From NCBI RefSeq assembly GCF_000526775.1, contig NZ_JAGS01000001.1:248001-312000 (forward strand): a DNA stretch of 64,000 bases, written 5' to 3'. The notes under the pieces are model-generated. The model ran no database searches. It had not been told where the DNA came from and worked only from the letters and a program-made list of their open reading frames with translations. Below are positions 56,798 through 64,000 of this stretch, piece by piece (the stretch's first letter is position 1; each line of letters opens with the position of its first letter). The stretch is from Ruminococcus albus AD2013 (lineage in GTDB: Bacteria; Bacillota; Clostridia; Oscillospirales; Ruminococcaceae). A program made the position numbers and the translations under genes.

Positions 56798-59212
56798 ATG
56801 GATCTTTCAATGAGATGGCTCGCAGATTATGTTGACTGCGATATGCCTATAAAGGATTTTGTTTCGGGTATAACCCTTTCAGGCTCAAAAGTTGAGTGCT
56901 ATAACGAAGAAGGCGATTATCTGGAGAACGTTGTGGTAGGTCAGGTAAAGGAGATAGTTCCTCACCCCAATTCCGACCATATGTTCATTTGCCAGCTTGA
57001 TGTCGGCGAGGGTGCACTGGTACAGATAGTTACAGGCGCACAGAACGTAAAGAAGGACGATTTCGTTCCCGTTGCAAAGCACAAGTCAACTGTACTTCAC
57101 GAGGGCAAGACCGTAAAGATCACAAAGGGCAAGCTGAGAGGCGAGGCTTCTAACGGTATGCTCTGCTCGCTGGGCGAACTGGGACTTTCGGTACACGATT
57201 TCCCCTATGCTATCGAGGATGGCATATTCATACTGGGTGATGACTGCGATAAGACAGTCGGCAAGGATATCCGCGAGGCTATCGGATTCAATGATACCAC
57301 TGTTGAGTTCGAGATAACCTCCAATCGTCCCGATTGTATGTCCGTTATCGGTCTTGCAAGAGAGACTGCCGCTACTTTCGGCAAGGAGCTGAAAGTCAAG
57401 AAGCCTGAATTCAAGGGCATTGACGGCGATATTAATGAAATGCTGAAAGTTAAGATACACAACACCGATCTCTGTAAGAGATACATCGGCGCTATTGTAA
57501 AGAACGTAAAGATAGGTCCTTCTCCCAGATGGATGAGAGAAAGACTCCGTGCCAGCGGTGTTCGTCCCATCAACAATTTCGTTGATATCACAAACTACGT
57601 AATGCTGGAATACGGCAGACCCATGCACGCTTTCGACCTGAGATACGTTGAGGGTGCAGAGATAAATGTACGCAATGCAAAGCAGGGCGAAAAGATAACA
57701 ACTCTCGATGGCATTGAGAGAGAGCTTTCCGAGGAAATGCTGGTCATCGCCGACGCTAAGAAGCCCGTAGCCGTAGCAGGTGTTATGGGCGGTGAGTACA
57801 GCGGTATCATGGACGATACCACCACCGTTGTATTTGAGTCTGCTTGCTTTGACGGCGCAAGCATTGCGACTACTGCCAAGAAGCTCCGCATGAGAACAGA
57901 TGCTTCTTCAAGATACGACAAGGGTCTTGATCCCCACGAGTGCTATGAAGCTCTGATGCGTGCTTGCCAGCTGGTTGAAGAACTGGGCGCAGGTGAGGTC
58001 GTAAAGACTGTTATCGATGAGAATTACCAGAACGAAACTCCCCTTAATGTTGAGTTCAGCGCTGACTGGATAAACAATTTCCTCGGCACCGATATCCCTG
58101 AAGCTGAGATGATAAGCATACTTAATAAGCTTGAATTCACCGTTAAAGACGGCAGAGTATACGCTCCCTGGTTCAGAGTTGACATCGGCTGCAAGGCAGA
58201 TATCGCTGAGGAAGTTGCACGTATCTACGGCTACAACAGCATTCCCGACACCATAATCAGAGGTGTTGCCAACGCACAGCGCACTCCCAAGCAGAATTAC
58301 GAGCGCAAGGTCAAGGCAGCTATGCTTTCCATGGGTCTTAACGAGATAGAGACATTCTCTTTCATCTCACCCAAGTATTTTGACAAGATAGCTCTCCATG
58401 CTGACAGCAAGCTGAGAAATACCGTTACTATCATGAATCCTCTCGGCGAGGACACCAGCGTTATGAGAACAACGATCGTTCCCTCTGTTCTGGAAGTAGT
58501 TGCAAGAAATTTCAGCTACCGCAACCCCGAGTGCTATGTATTTGAGATGGGTAACGAGTATATCCCCGTTGAGGGCGAGGTACTCCCCAACGAGCCTGTA
58601 AGACTTGGCTTCGGTTTCTATGATACTACCGACGGTTCTGCTGATTTCTATACCATCAAGGGTATGGCTGACGGTCTGCTGAATGCAGTAGGCGCTCCTG
58701 AAGCTGAGTATGAAAGACCTGATGAGAACTGCGAGTTCGCTGAGGTAAGCGCTTTCCACCCGGGCAGATGCGCTGTTATCAAGGTCGATGGCAAGCAGGT
58801 GGGTATCATCGGTGAGCTTCATCCCAAGGTCATGGAGAACTACGGTATCGAAGCAAGAACTTACATCGGCAAGATAAATATCCCCGAGCTGATGGAGCTT
58901 TCCTGCGATACAAAGACCTACAAGCCTCTGCCTAAGTTCCCCGCTTCTACAAGAGACCTCTCGGTTGTATGCGACGAAGAACTTCCCGCAGCTGAACTTG
59001 AAAAGGCTATCAAGAAGGCTGTCGGCAGTATCCTCGAGAGCGTTACTCTCTTCGATGTATACAGAGGCGAGCAGATCGAAGCAGGTAAGAAGTCCGTATC
59101 TTACTCCATCTCCATGAGATCGCTCGAAGGCACACTGACTGACGATCAGGCTGATAAGGCAATGGAAAAGGCTATCAAGGAGCTTTCTGCTATCGGCGCA
59201 GAACTGAGATAA
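56798..59212 (+). CDS. pheT: phenylalanine-tRNA ligase beta subunit
   Basis: The protein has 804 residues, full length. It has an OB-fold tRNA-binding domain (about 40-150), a B3/B4 editing domain (about 205-390), a B5 domain (about 405-475), a catalytic-like core and a C-terminal ferredoxin-fold anticodon-binding domain (about 710-804, KFPASTRDLSVVCDEE). It starts 40 nt after pheS with RBS GGAGG. The editing domain is complete. Confidence 0.98.
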   Translation: MDLSMRWLADYVDCDMPIKDFVSGITLSGSKVECYNEEGDYLENVVVGQVKEIVPHPNSDHMFICQLDVGEGALVQIVTGAQNVKKDDFVPVAKHKSTVLHEGKTVKITKGKLRGEASNGMLCSLGELGLSVHDFPYAIEDGIFILGDDCDKTVGKDIREAIGFNDTTVEFEITSNRPDCMSVIGLARETAATFGKELKVKKPEFKGIDGDINEMLKVKIHNTDLCKRYIGAIVKNVKIGPSPRWMRERLRASGVRPINNFVDITNYVMLEYGRPMHAFDLRYVEGAEINVRNAKQGEKITTLDGIERELSEEMLVIADAKKPVAVAGVMGGEYSGIMDDTTTVVFESACFDGASIATTAKKLRMRTDASSRYDKGLDPHECYEALMRACQLVEELGAGEVVKTVIDENYQNETPLNVEFSADWINNFLGTDIPEAEMISILNKLEFTVKDGRVYAPWFRVDIGCKADIAEEVARIYGYNSIPDTIIRGVANAQRTPKQNYERKVKAAMLSMGLNEIETFSFISPKYFDKIALHADSKLRNTVTIMNPLGEDTSVMRTTIVPSVLEVVARNFSYRNPECYVFEMGNEYIPVEGEVLPNEPVRLGFGFYDTTDGSADFYTIKGMADGLLNAVGAPEAEYERPDENCEFAEVSAFHPGRCAVIKVDGKQVGIIGELHPKVMENYGIEARTYIGKINIPELMELSCDTKTYKPLPKFPASTRDLSVVCDEELPAAELEKAIKKAVGSILESVTLFDVYRGEQIEAGKKSVSYSISMRSLEGTLTDDQADKAMEKAIKELSAIGAELR

Positions 59213-59274
59213 ATATTAATTGTAAAAATTCTATTGCGAAATTTGTGCAAATTTGATAAAATTCATTATACCCC

Positions 59275-59303
59275 TTGTTATTTTCCAAAAAATAGAGTAT
59301 AAT
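59275..59303 (+). promoter_or_regulatory. promoter of ireB
   Basis: TTGTTA (59275-59280), 17 nt, TATAAT (59298-59303), about 63 nt before the likely TSS-to-ATG region ends at 59373. Confidence 0.65.
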
Positions 59304-59372
59304 ATTAAAAAGGAACATATACGTCCGCCAGAGTGCAGCGATGTGATCCTGTATAGCAAGGAGATGAATCAT

Positions 59373-59618
59373 ATGAACGACAGAACAATGGAATTTTCAC
59401 TTCAGCGTGATAAGGAATCCGAACTTAAAAAGACATTGACGGAAGTATACGACGCGCTGAAAGAAAAGGGCTATAATCCTGTAAATCAGATAGTAGGTTA
59501 TATCCTTTCTGAGGATCCGACCTACATAACCACATATAACAATGCCAGAAGTCTGATCCGCCATATCGACAGAGATGAACTTCTTCAGGCGTTGGTGAAG
59601 AATTATCTTCAGGACTGA
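59373..59618 (+). CDS. ireB: IreB-family (UPF0297) regulatory phosphoprotein
   Basis: The protein has 81 residues and the diagnostic sequence GYNPVNQIVGYILSEDPTYI with the HIDRDELL end. In enterococci this protein is phosphorylated by the IreK Ser/Thr kinase and acts in cephalosporin resistance. In many Firmicutes the gene is followed by ruvX and a DUF1292 gene; here a terminator and a deacetylase gene follow. The ATG at 59373 has AAGGAG at 9-nt spacing, so the upstream in-frame Met codons are not used. Confidence 0.93.
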   Translation: MNDRTMEFSLQRDKESELKKTLTEVYDALKEKGYNPVNQIVGYILSEDPTYITTYNNARSLIRHIDRDELLQALVKNYLQD

Positions 59619-59630
59619 ATAAGCTGTCAA

Positions 59631-59661
59631 AGAGGACGGAAAATTTTTCCGTCCTCTTTTT
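59631..59661 (+). terminator. terminator of ireB
   Basis: AGAGGACGGAAAA/TTTTTCCGTCCTCT stem followed by TTTTT. Confidence 0.9.
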
Positions 59662-59711
59662 GTGTATGTATTCTCCGCTTTTGCAGATACTGTGAAAAAG
59701 GAGGAATGTGC

Positions 59712-60551
59712 ATGAACAAGCTCATATTGGCAAGACTTGCCGCTGTTTTCACGGCGGGTGTGCTGACTGCCTGCGGCATAGCAGGGAAGTCAGGCAAAAA
59801 GGATGATATTCACGATACAACTACTGTCGAAGCTGAACCTGTGATGATGTCAACTCAGGCGGCGAAGGATTATTCTGTGCTTTCGGCAGAAAAACACGGC
59901 TACGGACAGGGCGTTCAGGTTGACGAAAAGAATCGTACCATCGGGGCGCTTGTTTTTAACAAGACTTACGGGAAATACTACGCAAAAGCGCTGAATGAGG
60001 ATACCGATAAGATCACCCTGACTTTCGATCAGGGTTACGAAAACGGCTATACTGCAAAAATTCTGGATACGCTGAAAGAGAAGAACGTCAAGGCTGTGTT
60101 CTTTCTGGTAAAGGACTACGCCGAACGTAACCCCGAACTTGTGCGCCGTATGATAGATGAGGGCCATACCATAGCGAACCATTCGGTAAATCATTATTCG
60201 ATGCCAACGCTTGCGCCGGATGTCGCCCGCAGTGAGATAATGGGACTGCATGAGTATATCATTAAGAATTTCGGGATTGATATGAAATTGTTCCGTCCGC
60301 CTATGGGTGAATTTTCCGAACAGTCTCTGGCTGTGACTTCCGATTGCGGCTATCAGACCATGCTGTGGAGTTTTGCCTACGCCGATTGGGACGTTGACGA
60401 TCAGCCCGACCCTGCGGAATCAATCGAAAAACTGAAAAACGCCGCCCACCCCGGTGCGATATATCTGCTTCATTCGGTATCCGCTACCAATGCAGAGATA
60501 CTTGGTGATATGATAGACGGTATACGCGAAGAGGGCTTTGAATTCAACTAA
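59712..60551 (+). CDS. polysaccharide deacetylase lipoprotein, PdaA-like
   Basis: The protein has 279 residues. The lipobox is LTAC with C21. The catalytic motif TFDQGYENG (104-112) and HSVNH (157-161) match PdaA-type muramic-acid deacetylases (TFDxGYENG) rather than the TFDDGP of chitin and xylan deacetylases; RPPMGEFS and a late LLHSV follow. PdaA makes delta-lactam muramate in spore cortex, so this may be a peptidoglycan deacetylase on the outer membrane face, with or without sporulation. The ATG at 59712 has GGAGG at 7-nt spacing. No promoter was found in the short gap after the ireB terminator. Confidence 0.88.
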   Translation: MNKLILARLAAVFTAGVLTACGIAGKSGKKDDIHDTTTVEAEPVMMSTQAAKDYSVLSAEKHGYGQGVQVDEKNRTIGALVFNKTYGKYYAKALNEDTDKITLTFDQGYENGYTAKILDTLKEKNVKAVFFLVKDYAERNPELVRRMIDEGHTIANHSVNHYSMPTLAPDVARSEIMGLHEYIIKNFGIDMKLFRPPMGEFSEQSLAVTSDCGYQTMLWSFAYADWDVDDQPDPAESIEKLKNAAHPGAIYLLHSVSATNAEILGDMIDGIREEGFEFN

Positions 60552-60564
60552 AGCTATAAAACAG

Positions 60565-60598
60565 GCACTTTTGTCCCAAAAGACAGGAGTGCCTTTTC
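60565..60598 (+). terminator. terminator of the PdaA-like gene
   Basis: GGCACTTTTGTC/GACAGGAGTGCC stem followed by TTTT. Confidence 0.85.
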
Positions 60599-60969
60599 GC
60601 AACACAAACAAAATATTATCGCCGCAGGAGACAACTATATTATTCGTTTTTAATTATTCAATATTCGCTATTTTTAAATGTCGGCAAACACGATATGATG
60701 AACCAAAACGGTAATTATACCCTCCCTGTCGATTTTCACAATATCATCATATGCACTTTGGGAGAAATGACTAACAAATATTGAGTCGATATATCTAAAT
60801 TACCGAATTGAAGTCAAAACTATTAATAACTCTTGACTTTTATTTGGTGAATGAGGTATAATATATGAGGAAAATAATACCTGAAAAAAGGTGTTTTCCA
60901 AAAGAAAAAATGCTCCGCCAAAAGCCGAAAAAACAGGCGTGTTCGGCGGATAAATAAGGGTATGTCTGA
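60599..60969 (+). other. upstream region and leader of the YceG-like gene
   Basis: About 370 nt without a gene. The promoter is at 60833-60862. The roughly 100-nt leader contains a hairpin with TCCGCC/GGCGGA arms (60914-60919, 60945-60950) and a nested GCC/GGC pair, ending 19 nt before the ATG. The region before 60833 is A+T rich and shows nothing recognisable. Confidence 0.5.
60833..60862 (+). promoter_or_regulatory. promoter of the YceG-like/telA operon
   Basis: TTGACT (60833-60838), 18 nt, TATAAT (60857-60862). Confidence 0.7.
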
Positions 60970-63258
60970 ATGTTTGAACATAAGAGATTGGTCGGGCTTG
61001 ATGACTACTTCAAGGAACTTAGCGCAAGACCCGAAAAAGGAGTTTATTTTTACCGCGTCTGCGGATACAATGAGCAGGTAGCGGAATTTCTGAAAAAATA
61101 TTACGAAGCCGCACGGACGAGCGGTGTCATCATCGAGGGCAGGATACCTAATCCCGATAACAAGAACCTTGCCTATTTTGAAGAAATGATGGGCATGGAT
61201 TTCAAGATGGATCTGAATTTCCTGACAATGAAGCTGAAAAAATGGCTTCCCCGAATGAGCGATTATCAGCGCGGCGCCGTGGCAGGTTCAATTTATAATA
61301 CCTTGAATGAACTGCGAAGTCAGGGCAAGAATGAAAATATGCTCAAAAACTGCTATATCAAATTCATGTGCTGGCTTTACTATAAGTTTGAGCGTGTGAC
61401 AGCTCAGCTGGGTGAGAGCAAAGTGCCGAAGATACTCTATGAGGGCGATATCAGCAACTATGAACTTCTGCTGATAACCGTGCTTTCAAATGCAGGGTGC
61501 GATGTGGTGCTTTTGCAGTATAACGGCGATGACGAGTACCTGAAACTCGATCCGATGTCGAAAACTTCCCACAAGCTGGATATCGCAGGGCTTGGAGCTT
61601 TCCCCGAAGGTTTCAGCCTTAAAGGTATGCGCCAGATGCAGCAGGCTGAGGCGAACAGGCAAAGACTATACGGTGCTGAACCGAGATTTACCAACTGCAC
61701 CAACGCGTGGATGAGCGGCGATGAGGAGCATATCGCCGATTTCAAGCGCCCCGCGAATGAGAGAGGCACCGATCCGAAGATGTTCTATAATATCTTCACA
61801 AGGATAAACGGTGTCTGGGATAAGCTGACTTACCTCAACGACCTCTACCAGATGCAGCTTGAACTTAAAAAGAACGGCAGACAGGTGGTAGTGATAGACG
61901 AGGGAATACCTCTGCCTACCCCTGATGAGATAAATGGCGTTCCGAGAAAATACTATAACCAGCCAGAGCAGATGATAGCCGACCTTGCTTTGCAGATACG
62001 CTATGGCAACAATATCGAACTGCAAAGGGTAATGGTGAAGAGCTTTGTGGATATTATGCTTGGGGAATGTGCTGCCGACAGCAGCAATCTCAACAGGCTG
62101 ACCAATAAAGCGGTATACATCATTTGTTGGCTGAAACGCTATATGACGCAGCTTTTTGCGAACTGGCGTATGCCCGAGCTTTCCTGCTTTATACTTATGG
62201 GCGGGTGCAAGAACGAGCATGAAGCTATGTTCCTGAGATATCTGGCAAGGCTGCCTGTGGATGTTCTGATACTTGTTCCTGACCTGAATGCAGATAAAAA
62301 ATGCTGCCTTAACGATAAACTGCTGTTCGAGCAGAACTGTGCCGAAACTCTTGATGTGAAGAAATTCCCGTCGGAGACTACGCAGTTACAGATGCCGACG
62401 CTCGCCTATCATGCCGAGCGAGAGCTTGATACACTTATGTATCAGGATTCGGGTATCTACCGAAACAGGCAGTATTCCAAGGCGAATGCCGTAACGCTCA
62501 AAACAATGTATGAGGAGATATCTCTCCTGTGGAAAGAGGAACTCAAATACCGTCCGAATTTCAGTACAGTTGAAGATGTTGTGAATATGCCTGTCATATT
62601 TGCAAAGGTCTCGGGCGTAAAGGACGGCGACCTTGAACAGTACTGGGGCAGCATAAAACAGCTGCTTACTCCCGATACCTTCCTTATAACACAGGCACCT
62701 TATATTAGCACAGACAGCTATAACGAAATGAAGAGTTACAGCACGGAGTTCCTGAAAAGAGGTATGCTGCAAAGACGGGTCATTAAGAACCACCCAAGCT
62801 ACCGATACGGATTCCTGCGTGATGAGATACAGGACCATATGCTGGATAAATTACAGCTCCTCATCGACAGCCGTATGATAAAGGGTACTTTTGAAAACGG
62901 CACAGAGTATACGATAGTAGCGACCATAATGAACCTTAATATGGATATGGTCAGAAAGATACAGAGCTTTGATTTTACAAAGTCGAATCCCAAGCTGGTA
63001 TATATAAATCCCGGCGAAAGGATGATATCACTTGAAGATTCCATCATAATCGCATTCCTGAACCTGATAGGCTTCGATATAGTATTCTTCGTTCCCACAG
63101 GATATCAGAGCGTTGAGAAATTCTTCAACACGACCGTGATGGAAGAACATCAGATAGGGCAGTACGTTTATGACCTTAACGTGCCCGATCTGAGAAGATT
63201 TGTAGTTAAAAAACAGCCAACTTCATGGCGAGACAGAATATTTAAGAGAGGTAAATAA
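60970..63258 (+). CDS. YceG-like protein of the Ter/TelA stress-response module
   Basis: The protein has 762 residues, soluble, with no signal peptide. It resembles Bacillus YceG (the YceG_bac family placed in the Ter-associated biosynthetic module); the match is by overall pattern and by the immediate downstream telA gene, as in the yceCDEFGH region. Visible landmarks include LPRMSDYQRGAVAGSIYNTL, LFANWRMPELSCFILMGGCK and the late YINPGERMISLEDSIIIAFLNLIGF. No catalytic motif was identified by eye. The start has only a weak AAGGG upstream, so the exact start is uncertain. The telA gene begins 2 nt after its stop. Confidence 0.75.
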   Translation: MFEHKRLVGLDDYFKELSARPEKGVYFYRVCGYNEQVAEFLKKYYEAARTSGVIIEGRIPNPDNKNLAYFEEMMGMDFKMDLNFLTMKLKKWLPRMSDYQRGAVAGSIYNTLNELRSQGKNENMLKNCYIKFMCWLYYKFERVTAQLGESKVPKILYEGDISNYELLLITVLSNAGCDVVLLQYNGDDEYLKLDPMSKTSHKLDIAGLGAFPEGFSLKGMRQMQQAEANRQRLYGAEPRFTNCTNAWMSGDEEHIADFKRPANERGTDPKMFYNIFTRINGVWDKLTYLNDLYQMQLELKKNGRQVVVIDEGIPLPTPDEINGVPRKYYNQPEQMIADLALQIRYGNNIELQRVMVKSFVDIMLGECAADSSNLNRLTNKAVYIICWLKRYMTQLFANWRMPELSCFILMGGCKNEHEAMFLRYLARLPVDVLILVPDLNADKKCCLNDKLLFEQNCAETLDVKKFPSETTQLQMPTLAYHAERELDTLMYQDSGIYRNRQYSKANAVTLKTMYEEISLLWKEELKYRPNFSTVEDVVNMPVIFAKVSGVKDGDLEQYWGSIKQLLTPDTFLITQAPYISTDSYNEMKSYSTEFLKRGMLQRRVIKNHPSYRYGFLRDEIQDHMLDKLQLLIDSRMIKGTFENGTEYTIVATIMNLNMDMVRKIQSFDFTKSNPKLVYINPGERMISLEDSIIIAFLNLIGFDIVFFVPTGYQSVEKFFNTTVMEEHQIGQYVYDLNVPDLRRFVVKKQPTSWRDRIFKRGK

Positions 63259-63260
63259 CT

Positions 63261-64000
63261 ATGGGACTTGATTTCACAAAGGCTGCTCCCCAGCCTGCAC
63301 CCGCAGCAGCACCGACAACAGACGCTATGCCTACCGTTGCAGCAGCTCCTGTACAGCAGGAGACCGAGCTTTCGGTAGTAGAAAAGTATGATATCGTTGC
63401 AGACAGAGAACAGATGACTACCGAACTGGTAAACTCACCCGAGGTAGACGCTCTGGTAAGCACTATCGAACTGGATAACCTTGATTCTATCGTAACATTC
63501 GGCGCTGAGGCTGCCGATGAGATAGCAAAGGCTTCCGACCAGGTGCTCAACAGCATGAATATGACACAGATAGACGAGACCAGTCAGCTGATGCAGGTAC
63601 TGGCGAATATCATGTCGAAGTTCGATGTTGACGAGATAAAAGATGATCCTTCTTTCTTCAAGAAGATCTTCAACAACGCAAGAAAGCAGCTGGATAAGAT
63701 ACTCGCAAAGTACCACACCATGGGTGACGAGGTAGATAAGATCTATGTTCAGCTGAGAAAATACGAGGATGAGATAAAGCAGTCCAACAGAAAGCTGAAT
63801 ACAATGTTTGACGCTAATGTCAACTTCTATCACGACCTTGTGAAGTATATCCTTGCAGGTGAGCAGGGCTGCCGTGAGCTGGAAGCTTACATAGCACAGA
63901 AGCAGGATGAGCTTGAAAAGACAGGCGACAACTCCATTCAGTTCGAACTCCAGTCCCTCAATCAGGCACTAATGATGCTTGAACAGAGAGTACAGGACCT
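63261..64000 (+). CDS. TelA-family toxic anion resistance protein (partial, cut by window end)
   Basis: At least 246 residues are visible without a stop. A Pro/Ala-rich start (about 1-35) is followed by helical sequence matching TelA: VDALVSTIELDNLDSIVTFG, FFKKIFNNARKQLDKILAKY and DEVDKIYVQLRKYEDEIKQS, then MFDANVNFYHDLVKYILAGE. TelA proteins are linked with tellurite resistance, nisin tolerance and envelope stress in Firmicutes. It is translationally close (2 nt) to the YceG-like gene. AGAGAGG lies about 10 nt before the ATG. TerD-type genes may follow outside the window. Confidence 0.88.
   Translation, partial: MGLDFTKAAPQPAPAAAPTTDAMPTVAAAPVQQETELSVVEKYDIVADREQMTTELVNSPEVDALVSTIELDNLDSIVTFGAEAADEIAKASDQVLNSMNMTQIDETSQLMQVLANIMSKFDVDEIKDDPSFFKKIFNNARKQLDKILAKYHTMGDEVDKIYVQLRKYEDEIKQSNRKLNTMFDANVNFYHDLVKYILAGEQGCRELEAYIAQKQDELEKTGDNSIQFELQSLNQALMMLEQRVQD

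Noticed and set aside
63242..63833. Leftward frames opposite the telA start
   Set aside because: They are shadows of the TelA coding region, which has an RBS and family-typical sequence.

Overview
The window looks like chromosomal DNA of a fibre-degrading gut or rumen Firmicute of the Ruminococcus type (Oscillospiraceae, close in style to R. albus). Supporting signs: two secreted proteins carry type I dockerin modules, there is a GH10 xylanase, promoters are TTGACA/TATAAT with A+T-rich spacers, ribosome binding sites are strong AGGAGG types, and there is a T-box leader. Assignment to genus is inference; no rRNA is present.

1-10.5 kb: a leftward gene starts at the left edge. Next come a membrane-anchored beta-propeller/HD-GYP protein and a TetR-controlled export module, which pairs an RND/MMPL transporter with a giant xxxLxxG heptad-repeat protein. 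Four copies of a 15-bp palindrome lie in the tetR/mmpL intergenic region. A 251-bp MITE-like element abuts tetR. 10.6-23 kb: a first carB, an ECF sigma factor with its membrane partner, a zinc-type SmtB/ArsR operon (regulator, methyltransferase, stand-alone HMA protein, P1B ATPase), and an ABC/FtsX pair followed by a PfkB kinase. 23-28.7 kb: a GAF-GGDEF-EAL protein, an intracellular GH10 xylanase, a MerR/TipA-type regulator and a frameshifted TraX-like gene.

28.8-33 kb: a four-gene leftward operon encodes a stand-alone condensation-like enzyme, an acyl carrier protein, an AMP-forming acyl ligase and an alpha/beta hydrolase. It looks like a minimal assembly line for an unknown acylated product. 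33.5-40 kb: a BspA-like LRR protein ending in a dockerin, an M29 aminopeptidase with a small unknown partner, and a TrkA/TrkH potassium uptake pair. 40.2-45.4 kb: carA and a second carB, whose reading frame continues without a stop into a full-length diaminopimelate epimerase (DapF). 45.6-54.5 kb: a small membrane protein, a secreted FnIII protein, oligoendopeptidase F, an operon of dockerin-transglutaminase, lipoprotein and acyltransferase-3, then three small rightward genes including an EamA transporter.

54.6-64 kb: a phenylalanine-type T-box leader precedes a methyltransferase gene and pheS-pheT. IreB (UPF0297), a PdaA-like deacetylase lipoprotein and a YceG-like/TelA pair follow; telA is cut by the right edge. 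The strongest candidates for something undescribed are the CarB-DapF fusion, the condensation/ACP/ligase/hydrolase operon, a 52-nt dispersed hairpin repeat, a 10-bp phased repeat array, and a T-box that drives a methyltransferase together with pheST.
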